In this document: piece after piece, positions 1 to 8,682 of the stretch
Numbering within the stretch: the stretch's first letter is position 1
Layout of the letters: every line of letters starts with the position of its first letter
Origin: Shewanella sp.
GTDB lineage: Bacteria; Pseudomonadota; Gammaproteobacteria; Enterobacterales; Shewanellaceae
Length of the DNA stretch: 64,000 nt
Reading direction: 5' to 3'
Assembly: GCF_013214165.1 (NCBI RefSeq)
Contig: NZ_JABSSM010000007.1
Coordinates: 1 to 64,000 of the forward strand
Translations under genes and position numbers: made by a program
The notes under the pieces: model-generated
What the model was told of the DNA's origin: nothing
Seen by the model: only the letters and a program-made list of their open reading frames with translations
Databases searched by the model: none

Positions 1-60
1 CATAGAGATAAGTGCTTTTGTTATCTGGTTAAGTTTACTCACAAATAATTTTGCTTTCAT
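1..60 (-). CDS. 5' end of a gene running off the left edge
   Basis: Only the first 20 codons of a minus-strand reading frame are in the window. The frame opens with ATG at 58-60, reads MKAKLFVSKLNQITKALISM and leaves the window without a stop. A GAGGG stretch about 10 bases upstream (near 70-74) is a plausible ribosome binding site, which is the main reason for calling it. The start is basic and then hydrophobic, so a signal peptide or membrane anchor is possible, but the product cannot be identified from 20 residues. Confidence 0.4.
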   Translation of the reverse strand, partial: MKAKLFVSKLNQITKALISM

Positions 61-360
61 TTTCTTTACCCTCAATCAGTTAGCTTCATTCATTAAGTAT
101 AGTCAACATTGACCTACAACAGCGCCAATAAATTAGTTTTTCGTTCAGAGAACAACTTTAGAAGTAGCATTAACCAGTTAGATTCATCAAAAGTGAAGCC
201 TTGCCGATAGCTGAGCTCATTTCAACATCCAGCTGTTGATTTTTGGCTATAGCTTACCACCTTGAGCTCGAAGTCGAAGGCTAGATATGTGATCCGTTTA
301 TCAGTCTACAACGCGCAATGCCCCTACAATAAGACTCCGAGATTTTATCCTAAGGCACAG

Positions 361-748
361 ATGGCAAGCTCAACCTTAGTTTACGATATACGTAATAGTC
401 GCTACCTTAATATTATCGGCCGATGCACCTTGCGTTGCCAATACTGATGGTTTAGCTAACTTGTTTCACCGGCGCAACATCTTACCTGAGCTGGCACCTT
501 GGGTAGATAGCCTGTCAATCTCACTCAATGCAGATAATGAAACCGCTTATCTGCTGCACTGTAAGCCCAAGTTGAAGGGGAGCTATGCCAGCGTTAAAGC
601 CTTCATTCGACTGGCCGTCGATTCTATCGATTCAATACAGGTCTCGGCCATAGATGGCCTAGAAGGGGTGGATATTGCGGCTTGTAGAATCTGGGTTGAG
701 CAGAGCGGCGCCGTATTTAAACATCGACGTTTAGGTGTTGTCGGCTGA
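361..748 (+). pseudogene. Decayed TatD-linked radical SAM protein
   Basis: Two fragments in different frames match the two ends of the TatD-associated radical SAM family. The first (from 361) reads MASSTLVYDIRNSRYLNI followed by CTLRCQY, the start of a CxxxCxxC cluster motif. The codon expected for the third cysteine is TGA (445-447), and TAA follows three codons later. The second (461-748, another frame) resumes with the family's middle and C-terminal part: SISLNADNETAY, then IDGLEGVDIAACR. About 60 residues of the SAM barrel between them are missing. The family is usually a short radical SAM enzyme encoded next to TatD nuclease; no tatD is visible here. With an internal deletion, a frame change and stops, this cannot make an active enzyme. 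Confidence 0.8.
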
Positions 749-891
749 ATGCCCCACTCGTCACCTTCTGGGTAGACAGCAAGCTCATTCGCTTTAACAA
801 AGCAAAGTTATATTCATGTAACCAGCAGTGTTCGCAAATTTGATTTATGTTAATATGGCTTCCCATAAAACAAACAACAAAAATACTTTAG

Positions 892-3120
892 ATGTTGACG
901 CCAAAACTATCACCTCTTATCCCGGCCCAAGATATTCATTGGTCAAATCAAAGACTATTGTCGGTGGCAACACAGATCTTCATTCTGATAATCAGCGTGG
1001 TATTACTCAGTAACGTAATCATCACCTTAGGCGAACGTAGACTCCAGGAAGACTGGGCGACTCAGAGGTACAGTGAGCTCCAAGCTGTGGGCACCTTGAT
1101 CGCAGATAAGGTCTCTTTCCAACAATTTCGCACTCAGATGTTTGCCAAGTCAGAACTGCTCAAGAGCTACTTGGATGTGCCTAGTATTCCTAGACAAGAC
1201 AAGGTCGAGAAAAACTGGGGTGAGATAACCGGTAATGTTCCCGAGCTGTTAGATATCGCCCTGTTCGATCCCCAAGGCAACTTCAAATTCGCTACCAGCG
1301 ATAATTTCGGCCATGAACCTCTGCCCCCTTCCCTGCTCGGCGACTCGAGAAACATGGGTGGCAACGAGATCTACACCTCTCCACTGGAGTTTAGCCCGGT
1401 CAATGGCAAGCTAGAGCCTTACCTGTATCAACTCGCCTGGCTCGAGAATCCCGATCAGAGTGTTAGAGGCTATTTAGTGACATATAACTCTATGTCTAAG
1501 ATGCTTAAGAGTATCAAGCCTACCTATTCCAGCGGTCAATCACCGTTACTGATGTTAGATACTCAGGGCTTGCTCTATGCCGGTGCAGATGCCCGCCCGT
1601 CATTGAAGCGTGTTCCCGATACTATGGGAGGCAGCCTGAAGCAGAGTTATCCGGCACTATGGCGTAAGATGGCCATGAGTAACTTCGGGCAGTTTCATGG
1701 TGATAATGCCACCTTCGTCTATCTAAAAATCGAGCTGACGACCCAGTATGAGACCCGCAGAGAATACTTCCTGCTATCTTACGTGCGCAATGATGATATA
1801 GCAGCCAATTTTTCCCGCTGGCGCACCATACTCATGAGCTGTGCTTTTTTGCTGACTCTGTTGGCCTCTATGCTCATTCTGCTGAGTCACTTGTACCGTT
1901 TAGAGCAGAGATCCAGACAGTTCAGCATAGAGCTATCGAATCGACTCTTCCACCGACGGGTGGGCTGTATCATAGTCAATCATAACAATCGGGTGATTTC
2001 GGCGAATGAATTGGCGGCAACTCAGTTATCTTTGCCTAAAGATGAGCTACTCGATCGCAGTCTACAAAGGATCCTACAACTTGAGGACGATGACTATTCA
2101 CGTATCGTGACTGAGATCCAGCAAAAGCAAGAGTGGAAAGGTGAGCTGAGTCTGGATATGGGTGCAGAAACACAGGCCAAGATAATTGCCCATATAAAAA
2201 CCCAGGCCTCTAAAGATGAACTGGGAGCCTATCTGGTCATCACCTTCGAAGATGTCAGTGAGCTCAAACACGCGCAGCAAGATGCCTACCTGAGCAGAGT
2301 CTTGAATAATAGTGGCGTACCATCGGCCCTGATCCAGGCAGACGGCACTATCATTCGTGCTAACCCGGCATTTGAACAGCAAATACAGTCAAACACTGAA
2401 TGTAGCAATATCATTGACACCTTGCCCGATGATTTAGGCAATAAATGGTCGCAAATCTCTCAGCTAATATTGCTGCAGGGGAGTTGGAAAGGTCAGGTAT
2501 TATGTTCCACATCGAGTACTAATACTTGCTTACAAGCCACACTCAAGGGGCATACCGATGCGTCCGGAGAGCTAGATTATATCGTCTGTACCTTCGAACA
2601 GGCGATCATCAAGAATAACCATGATGAATCCAGCGTACTGGTGCCTCACCGCTCGACTATCTTGGTCAACTATAGAGATCTTGAAAGCTACTTCGATTCT
2701 TTAGAACACACCAGTAAAGATCGCTCTAGTCTACTCCTGTTGGACATCACCTCTGAGAGTATGCTGAGTCATATGAGTGATATCGGGCTGCTCGAGAGCA
2801 GGCAGAAAGAAGTTGAGATTTTCCTCCTCAGAGAGCTGCCATCCAATTACCAGATGTCTCACTGGCAGCTAGGTAAGCTTATCTTCATCTTGCCCGATAC
2901 TGATGCAGATCAGGCACATTATTTCGCCATCAAGTCTTTAGCGAGTCTCAATGATATGGGGCTGGGTAAAGGTATTTGCATGGGCATAGCGTCTTTTCAA
3001 CCGGAGCAAAATCTCGAACAGTACTTGAGTAATGCCGAAGTCGCACTTAAACGCGCTAAGCAAATAGGCGAGCAAAATATCTGTCAGGCGTTTACGCGTT
3101 CGAACTCAGAGAGCCCCTAG
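892..3120 (+). CDS. Membrane PAS sensor protein with degenerate GGDEF domain
   Basis: A 742-residue inner membrane sensor. A first transmembrane segment lies near residues 22-44, followed by a ~260-residue periplasmic sensing region and a second segment near 311-335. Two cytoplasmic PAS-like domains follow (about 345-460 and 465-570). The last ~150 residues look like a diguanylate cyclase fold: the region around HWQLGKLIFILPDT sits where the GG(D/E)EF loop should be, and the tail NAEVALKRAKQIGEQN is typical of GGDEF domains. The catalytic GGDEF sequence is absent, so c-di-GMP synthesis is unlikely and the domain may act as a receptor or in protein contacts. No EAL domain is present. The ATG at 892 lacks a strong ribosome binding site. 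The TAG stop begins a run of TAG-phased heptamers. Confidence 0.8.
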   Translation: MLTPKLSPLIPAQDIHWSNQRLLSVATQIFILIISVVLLSNVIITLGERRLQEDWATQRYSELQAVGTLIADKVSFQQFRTQMFAKSELLKSYLDVPSIPRQDKVEKNWGEITGNVPELLDIALFDPQGNFKFATSDNFGHEPLPPSLLGDSRNMGGNEIYTSPLEFSPVNGKLEPYLYQLAWLENPDQSVRGYLVTYNSMSKMLKSIKPTYSSGQSPLLMLDTQGLLYAGADARPSLKRVPDTMGGSLKQSYPALWRKMAMSNFGQFHGDNATFVYLKIELTTQYETRREYFLLSYVRNDDIAANFSRWRTILMSCAFLLTLLASMLILLSHLYRLEQRSRQFSIELSNRLFHRRVGCIIVNHNNRVISANELAATQLSLPKDELLDRSLQRILQLEDDDYSRIVTEIQQKQEWKGELSLDMGAETQAKIIAHIKTQASKDELGAYLVITFEDVSELKHAQQDAYLSRVLNNSGVPSALIQADGTIIRANPAFEQQIQSNTECSNIIDTLPDDLGNKWSQISQLILLQGSWKGQVLCSTSSTNTCLQATLKGHTDASGELDYIVCTFEQAIIKNNHDESSVLVPHRSTILVNYRDLESYFDSLEHTSKDRSSLLLLDITSESMLSHMSDIGLLESRQKEVEIFLLRELPSNYQMSHWQLGKLIFILPDTDADQAHYFAIKSLASLNDMGLGKGICMGIASFQPEQNLEQYLSNAEVALKRAKQIGEQNICQAFTRSNSESP

Positions 3121-3152
3121 GTCCTAGTTTCTAGTTTCTAGCACTTAGGCAC
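3118..3152 (+). repeat. TAG-phased heptamer repeat after a stop codon
   Basis: Five successive 7-base units each start with TAG: taggtcc, tagtttc, tagtttc, tagcact, taggcac. The first TAG is the stop codon of the preceding sensor gene. Similar TAGNNNN heptamers occur elsewhere in the window after gene ends (near 10009, 16251, 24254, 47125 and 62667). Confidence 0.6.
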
Positions 3153-4538
3153 TTATGCTATTGCTGCTATGCCTTCGGGTAGTTCACTCTGGCTGATATC
3201 GATAATGGTCGAGCGGTTCATGGTGATCTTATAACGCGCATATTGCACCGCGTCTTTACCGTCTTTCACCGCTAAGATCAGGTTGATCTGATAACGGCGC
3301 TCCACCGAATCATTGCTGATCTTACCATCCTGTTCCTTGTAGATCTTCGCCTTGCCCCGCTCCAGAAAACGGGCGAATGGGGCTAAACTAAAGTTAACCT
3401 GCTCTTGTATCGACGTATAACCAGCCAGAAACTCTTTCTGAGTCACCCGGGTATGAATACCATAATGCAACACTTCGGCATCGAGTTTATTTTGCCTATG
3501 GCGCCGTTTAAGAATTTCGGCGATATCACCCGGTAACTCGATAGTTTTCATAAAGTCTAACCAAACCAGCTGCTTGGCAATCGGTGCCTGGTTATTGGTA
3601 TCTCTGAGTATTCTACTCCACTTGGGCCTCCCCTTCTGTATCAGGCGCCAGAGTGCATTGCGAATATCTTCCTTAAAGATCTCACGAAAACCATAGATCA
3701 CCGCCAGCGTTAACACTAGGGCTATGGTTAAGCCGCTAAATACTCCCTGAGCCTTGATAATAAGCGCCGACACGACCAACATCACCATGGCCGTCGCAAA
3801 GCCGGTAGTCATCTTCTTAAGGCCTGTGCCTAAGGTTTTCATCTCCTCTTTCAATACAACACCTTGCTGGATCAAACGTCGGAGCAGCAACATCTTGTTG
3901 GAGATGCGATTAGGATCATCCTTAGTCTGTTGTGAATTATAGCGCTTAGTTTCTCTATGTTCGCTCTCAGCTCGGCACAGGGCGATAGCCGAATCTAAAA
4001 TATCACTGTATTCGTTACTTCTAGGCGCGGTAGACAAGAGTTTCAGTAGACGCTGTTCACAGAACCAGGAGAGGTAATTGTCGGCATTCTCAAAATAGGA
4101 CTTCCATTTGGGATCGCTGGGCTCATTGCGACGAAACTTCTTCAGCAGTTGACTCACCAAGTCACACAGACCTTGCAGAGAATTGAAGAAGTCTGCAGGC
4201 TCTTCAATTTGTGCCAGCTCCTTGCTATCTGTCTCGATGGCTACAGAGAATTGATAGGCAAATAGATTCAAGTAGAGGCGAAATTCTTCTATCGTACGTT
4301 TCTTCTGACTGGCAAAACGGCTCTGTACCAGAGGCAGGTGAAGCCCGCTGGAATAATATGACCGACGTCCTGTGATTGCCGAATGATAGTATTCCTCTTC
4401 ATTCAGGCTCTGAGGACCTATCCCCATCTCTTTAGGCAAGAAGAAATAGAGATCCAGACGTCGGTTATCCCCCACCTTCATCTGATGAATAAACTTAATA
4501 GACAGCGACTCTTCCTGCTTGACTCTAATTTTCGACAC
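3153..4538 (-). CDS. Hypothetical two-TM membrane protein
   Basis: A 461-residue protein that I do not recognise. Two adjacent hydrophobic segments near residues 245-290 (around ATAMVMLVVSALIIK and LTIALVLTLAVIYGF) form a membrane hairpin between a ~240-residue N-terminal part and a ~170-residue C-terminal part. Both outer parts are charged and probably cytoplasmic. The N-terminal part contains repeated mentions of Arg/Lys/Glu-rich helices but no catalytic motif that I can name. The gene is convergent with the PAS sensor and stands alone, with about 390 bases upstream. Its length, codon use and clean frame support a real gene; function unknown. Confidence 0.7.
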   Translation of the reverse strand: MSKIRVKQEESLSIKFIHQMKVGDNRRLDLYFFLPKEMGIGPQSLNEEEYYHSAITGRRSYYSSGLHLPLVQSRFASQKKRTIEEFRLYLNLFAYQFSVAIETDSKELAQIEEPADFFNSLQGLCDLVSQLLKKFRRNEPSDPKWKSYFENADNYLSWFCEQRLLKLLSTAPRSNEYSDILDSAIALCRAESEHRETKRYNSQQTKDDPNRISNKMLLLRRLIQQGVVLKEEMKTLGTGLKKMTTGFATAMVMLVVSALIIKAQGVFSGLTIALVLTLAVIYGFREIFKEDIRNALWRLIQKGRPKWSRILRDTNNQAPIAKQLVWLDFMKTIELPGDIAEILKRRHRQNKLDAEVLHYGIHTRVTQKEFLAGYTSIQEQVNFSLAPFARFLERGKAKIYKEQDGKISNDSVERRYQINLILAVKDGKDAVQYARYKITMNRSTIIDISQSELPEGIAAIA

Positions 4539-4926
4539 TTAGCTCCAGTTTCCTTTAAATTCCAGCAGAATGCCTTATCGGTTTAGCCTGTTCTCTCACT
4601 GTCACCATACTAGTCTTGGCAAATAGTAGGCGATGACCTCAAGGGATAGAATTAACAATTTACTATAGCAATGTTTGATGTGCTGCAAAGCACGATATTT
4701 TCTCATTTCCGCCTAAAAAGGCCATACAGAGAGTAATGGTTTGATCACTTTCTCATGCAGAAGATACAAGAGGTGTATTTAGATAAAACAGTTAAAAATT
4801 AATGGGATATTAGATCGTAAGTATAGTCTAAAACCTTATTAATACCATATCCGAAATAAGAGAAAACTTTACCGTGAAAGGCCCATCTTAAGATATCGCC
4901 TATCAATAGCTTTAGTGCTAACACGA
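4539..4926. other. Intergenic region, no gene seen
   Basis: About 390 AT-rich bases between two minus-strand genes. It should hold the promoter of the unknown membrane protein gene at its left end. A stretch near 4839-4858 (aataccatatccgaaataag) resembles half of the palindromic repeat at 18357-18409, but no second arm is present. No convincing gene or terminator was found. Confidence 0.4.
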
Positions 4927-5451
4927 TTAATCAAGATCGCAGATCCAGATACCATTACCAGGATGAAACTGAATGACAGCATAACCTTTAGCACTATCCA
5001 TATCTATAATGTGGAGGTTTAATCTCGCTGTTTTGGGATCGGCTAAAACCTGTTTTGCCGAATCTATTATGTAAGACATATGGGCTGGAATTGCTTGTTG
5101 ACCAAAACTAAGTTGCAACTCCCCCTCATCAATCAATAACCTATAGGTCATACTCGCAACATCGAGAGTGTCTAGAACACCTATGAAGGTGATTTTACCT
5201 AAGGGGTTATCTTTACGGGAAAACTGATAATTTAACATGACCTGTTTAGCGTTAGTCTCAACAGTTAACAGTAACTCCAAATCATCTGAGGCATCTTCCC
5301 CATATGAGTTTCCTTTACAGACTAGATCGATCCCATCTTCACTTAAATGATAATAATGCAAACCAGACATTAATATCACAACAGTGAATAAACTGAACAA
5401 TATTGGCCATATCTGCAGCCCATATTTATTTCGCTGAGAAAAATCAACCAC
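4927..5451 (-). CDS. Small membrane partner of ToxR-like regulator (FidL/ToxS-like)
   Basis: A 174-residue single-pass membrane protein: short basic N-terminus, one transmembrane segment near residues 14-33 (IWPILFSLFTVVILMSGL), then a periplasmic domain of about 140 residues. Two cysteines, one just after the membrane (DLVCKG) and one near the end (WICDLD), could form a disulfide. The start overlaps the end of the upstream ToxR-like gene by 8 bases, which argues for translational coupling and a shared function. Size and topology match the accessory proteins that stabilise ToxR-family regulators (ToxS, TcpH, and FidL next to MarT). The FidL comparison rests on layout and the Cys placement, not on a search. 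Confidence 0.65.
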   Translation of the reverse strand: MVDFSQRNKYGLQIWPILFSLFTVVILMSGLHYYHLSEDGIDLVCKGNSYGEDASDDLELLLTVETNAKQVMLNYQFSRKDNPLGKITFIGVLDTLDVASMTYRLLIDEGELQLSFGQQAIPAHMSYIIDSAKQVLADPKTARLNLHIIDMDSAKGYAVIQFHPGNGIWICDLD

Positions 5452-6181
5452 AGATACCTGTCCTTCTTAACCATGACTGGTCGATATAATTCTCACTAAC
5501 AGCAGATGAAAGCCCTTTAACGTTTTTCACCTCTGTTCCCTCAACGCCTTCCCGTTTTAACACTATACTGCTCACTCTCTGATCATGACTAAATGAAACA
5601 AACACATCATCCCAGAGTACAGTGTCGCAACGCTCAAGCTGCCGTAAAAAAAAATCAGACAGATGCTCAATATCAGCAAGAGTTTCCCCTTCATTGGCCA
5701 CGGGGTAATAAGATACGATACCTGTCGATGTGGTTATTTCATGTTTATTCAATGGTTTAATTAACTTTGCTGGTTCAAAAATGGAATGAATGAAGATAAT
5801 TAATAGCAAGATCTGTGCGATTAATAGCCCATAATGCTGTTTAGTCATGCCCGCTAGGGGGCCAGAGAGAGTATGATTTATAGAAGGTTTCATTCTAGTA
5901 TGCAGAATGAAACCTTGATCATCTATAGTCTCTAACAGCTGAGCAGATTGCTTGCCTAGAAAAAACCTGATCCTATCGATCGCTTCTTGTAGCTTAGCCG
6001 GTGATCTATGCTCTTGTGGTAATCCTTGCAGTAGCTGCTCTTTTGATAACACCTGATCCCTGCAACGAACTAAGTGTTCGAGTACAACAAACTCCACCAA
6101 GGGCATTTTCCAGCTGGTATCATTTTTCTGACTCGATAGTGTGGTAAATTTTATGTCAAACCAGCAGCAACCAATTTGCAT
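5444..6181 (-). CDS. ToxR/CadC-like transmembrane transcriptional regulator
   Basis: A 245-residue one-component membrane regulator. Residues ~1-95 look like an OmpR-type winged helix: the pattern LVEFVVLEHLVRCRDQVLSK and a C-terminal strand ending GFILHTRM are characteristic. A linker and one transmembrane segment (about 117-136, LLIAQILLLIIFIHSIF) lead to a ~105-residue periplasmic domain ending in RRTGICG. Such proteins bind DNA from the membrane and read a periplasmic signal such as bile, pH or salt. The downstream gene overlaps by 8 bases and encodes a likely periplasmic partner. No target operon is obvious; the nearest gene upstream, a YdiY-like outer membrane protein, is on the same strand and transcribed toward it. 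Confidence 0.75.
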   Translation of the reverse strand: MQIGCCWFDIKFTTLSSQKNDTSWKMPLVEFVVLEHLVRCRDQVLSKEQLLQGLPQEHRSPAKLQEAIDRIRFFLGKQSAQLLETIDDQGFILHTRMKPSINHTLSGPLAGMTKQHYGLLIAQILLLIIFIHSIFEPAKLIKPLNKHEITTSTGIVSYYPVANEGETLADIEHLSDFFLRQLERCDTVLWDDVFVSFSHDQRVSSIVLKREGVEGTEVKNVKGLSSAVSENYIDQSWLRRTGICG

Positions 6182-6424
6182 AGTTAGAGGCCTAATTTAT
6201 CTGACGGTCAAACATTGTATCTATTCCTTGCACAGGAATCAGTGACCGCAATAACATCTCGGTAACTATTGAAAGGAATCGTGACTAAGAGCACACAAGC
6301 AATTGATAGTAGTGAGCAAGTAAAGATACAAGTTGACACGTCCGTGTGCGCATAGTTAACATGTAAGCGGTGTGTGAGGTGATTTAACCAGCGCCACGAT
6401 GACGCTTATCTTTTTCAAATACGT

Positions 6425-7165
6425 TTAGAATGCGTAAAGTAAGGTCATATTCGTTTCGGTATCTGTGCTCTCTTTATCATCGAGGGGCGAATCGTTATAA
6501 CGCACTATAACGGCAAATTTCATTGCTAAAGCACCAACGATATTGGCTGTGATTGAGGTTTCTGAGCGACCCGCAAAGCTTTCGCCATAATCGGCAACAA
6601 ACATCTGCCTAAACTTAGCACTCTCAGAGATCTCAGTTTCAAAGTTCGCCACCCCATGAGCAACCCAGCTATCTTCGACGTCATAACCCACTAGAGCTGC
6701 GCTCTCAGTGTCTAAACGCTTATACTTATAACCTGGACCGACTTCAACATTAAACAGGGTCTTACCATCGTCGATAAACTTATAACCGTAACCGGAAGAG
6801 AGAGTTGAGGTAGAATCGAAACCGGTGAAAGGATCGATCTCATGGTTTGCGTTGACAAACAGATAGCGGGTGTCGGATAACTTGTAATCGCCCTGGATCA
6901 AACCAAAATAACGTTTACCCGTTACTTCACCCGTATCTTCCTTATATAAGGCTTCGAACAAGTACTGATTTTCCCAGTTCCCCAACTCGTGCTTCATATC
7001 TAGGCGGCCTTTTATCGAGGCTGTTTCCGTATTACCTGTGGTCAAGGTCGCACCTAGCTCAGCGTCGCCGCCAAAAATTTTATCGCCCTCGACAAAGTCA
7101 GCACCGGCTTGTGCAGCGAAAGGGGCCGCCGCTATCATGGCAGACACTATCAGCATTTTGTTCAT
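6425..7165 (-). CDS. YdiY-like outer membrane protein (DUF481)
   Basis: A ~246-residue protein with a cleavable signal peptide (MNKMLIVSAMIAAAPFAAQA) and a DUF481 beta-barrel typical of the putative salt-induced outer membrane protein YdiY. The barrel shows alternating aromatic strands, for example GAELGATLTTGNTET-like and YFGLIQGDYKLSDTRYLF segments, and ends in a terminal Phe (LLYAF), the usual outer membrane assembly signal. The ATG at 7165 is preferred over the longer frame from 7189 because it begins the signal peptide and has a GGAG about 12 bases upstream. The role in E. coli is not well defined. The gene stands alone downstream of the fba terminator. Confidence 0.85.
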   Translation of the reverse strand: MNKMLIVSAMIAAAPFAAQAGADFVEGDKIFGGDAELGATLTTGNTETASIKGRLDMKHELGNWENQYLFEALYKEDTGEVTGKRYFGLIQGDYKLSDTRYLFVNANHEIDPFTGFDSTSTLSSGYGYKFIDDGKTLFNVEVGPGYKYKRLDTESAALVGYDVEDSWVAHGVANFETEISESAKFRQMFVADYGESFAGRSETSITANIVGALAMKFAVIVRYNDSPLDDKESTDTETNMTLLYAF

Positions 7166-7366
7166 CTTTATTCTACTCCGAAAGATCATATCACTTAAAA
7201 TCGGCGTGATATTAACATTCTAGAAACAAAAATGAAAATCTGTAACAACTAGGCCGAAACCCAGCTTATCTATAGATACACCTCGAATTAACAAGCTTTA
7301 TAAGCAGTTAACAGCCACTTAAGCAAAGCGGGTTATATCCGCTGTCGATAGGAAATATTCAGATAC

Positions 7367-7395
7367 AAAAATGCCCGCTAGCGGCGGGCATTTTT
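7367..7395 (-). terminator. Rho-independent terminator of fba
   Basis: A perfect 8-base stem, atgcccgc / gcgggcat, closes a 5-base loop and is flanked by A and T runs on both sides, so it can act in either direction. It lies about 40 bases past the fba stop codon. Confidence 0.9.
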
Positions 7396-7434
7396 AGCTT
7401 ATAAATCGGCTACATCGCTAGGCTAGGCTAGTCA

Positions 7435-8499
7435 TTAGTTAATCTGTGGATCTAACTCACCAGATTGATACGCCTTATACATGGCTTGCAGCGACTTAGG
7501 CTTAATCTTAGAACCCATGCCCGCGGCGCCAAATGCTTCATAACGCGTGGTACAGATATCGGCCATGGCTTCCATAGATGCCTTAAGGAATTTACGCGGA
7601 TCGAATTCGCTTGGATTTTCGGCCAGGAATTTACGCACAGCACCGGTAGAGGCTAAGCGAAGATCGGTATCTATATTGACCTTACGCACGCCGTGCTTGA
7701 TACCCTCGACGATCTCTTCTAATGGCACACCATAAGTCTCAGGGATGTCTCCGCCGTACTCGTTGATGATCTTCAGCCACTCCTGAGGCACAGATGAAGA
7801 ACCGTGCATCACTAAGTGAGTGTTAGGGATACGTGCATGAATTTCCTTGATGCGATCGATACGCAGCACTTCGCCGGTAGGCTTGCGGCTAAACTTATAC
7901 GCACCATGGCTAGTGCCGATAGCGATAGCTAAGGCATCGACGTGAGTGTCAGAGACGAAACGCGCCGCCTCTTCCGGTGTGGTTAGCATCTGATCCATGG
8001 TCAATATACCCACAGCACCTATACCATCTTCTTCACCGGCTTCACCTGTCTCCAGGCTACCCAGACAACCAATTTCACCTTCTACAGACACACCACAGGC
8101 ATGAGCAAAAGCGACAGTCTTACGCGTTACGTCTACGTTGTACTCGTATGATGCCGGTGTCTTGCCATCGGCCATCAAGGAGCCATCCATCATCACAGAT
8201 GACATGCCAAGCTGAATAGAACGCTGACAGATATCTGGATCTGTACCGTGATCTTGGTGAATACACACGGGGATGTCAGGATACTGCTCGAGAGCGGCGG
8301 CCATCAGATACTTAAGAAACTGAGGACGAGCATACTTACGTGCGCCAGCCGATGCCTGAACAATCACAGGACTGTCTGTCGCTTCGGCAGCTTGCATGAT
8401 GGCACGCATCTGCTCAAGGTTGTTTACGTTGAAAGCAGGTACGCCATAGTTATGTTCTGCAGCATGATCGAGCATTTGTCGTAGGGAAATTAAAGCCAT
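7435..8499 (-). CDS. fba: Class II fructose-bisphosphate aldolase
   Basis: A 354-residue class II, zinc-dependent aldolase that splits fructose 1,6-bisphosphate into dihydroxyacetone phosphate and glyceraldehyde 3-phosphate in glycolysis, and runs in reverse in gluconeogenesis. Visible signatures are [13 protein letters not shown] at the start, the HQDHG metal-site motif near residue 80, the VEGEIGCLG segment and the glycine-rich HGSSSVP loop. Length and sequence fit the FbaB-type class II subgroup often called the Calvin-cycle subtype. The start has GGAG 8-12 bases upstream. It follows pgk on the same strand with a 183-base gap holding a 9-base inverted repeat (8623-8631 / 8662-8670), and is closed by a strong terminator. 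Confidence 0.96.
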   Translation of the reverse strand: MALISLRQMLDHAAEHNYGVPAFNVNNLEQMRAIMQAAEATDSPVIVQASAGARKYARPQFLKYLMAAALEQYPDIPVCIHQDHGTDPDICQRSIQLGMSSVMMDGSLMADGKTPASYEYNVDVTRKTVAFAHACGVSVEGEIGCLGSLETGEAGEEDGIGAVGILTMDQMLTTPEEAARFVSDTHVDALAIAIGTSHGAYKFSRKPTGEVLRIDRIKEIHARIPNTHLVMHGSSSVPQEWLKIINEYGGDIPETYGVPLEEIVEGIKHGVRKVNIDTDLRLASTGAVRKFLAENPSEFDPRKFLKASMEAMADICTTRYEAFGAAGMGSKIKPKSLQAMYKAYQSGELDPQIN

Positions 8500-8622
8500 T
8501 TTTTACTCCAATAATAGGGTGACTATCGCTTGGATTGATTTTTATATGCCTTGGTCAAACACGATACTCAGACCTAGGTCTCAGCATCGAACTTAACCAA
8601 AGCACGGTTTCTTTTTATCGCC

Positions 8623-8670
8623 GATTTAGAGGGTAATTATAATTTTAACAGCACTATTTCACTCTAAATC
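8623..8670. repeat. 9-bp inverted repeat between pgk and fba
   Basis: gatttagag (8623-8631) and ctctaaatc (8662-8670) are perfect reverse complements separated by 30 bases. There is no T run, so it is more likely an operator or RNA processing structure than a terminator. It could also be chance. Confidence 0.35.
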
Positions 8671-8682
8671 AGTTTATGTTTG

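Noticed and set aside
262-447. Open frame read as a small protein with a Cys-rich end
   Set aside because: From 361 on it is the decayed start of a TatD-linked radical SAM gene; the upstream residues have no family support.
445-447. TGA at the third radical SAM cysteine as selenocysteine
   Set aside because: A TAA follows three codons later, most of the barrel is missing, and the rest is in another frame; no SECIS-like hairpin was evident.
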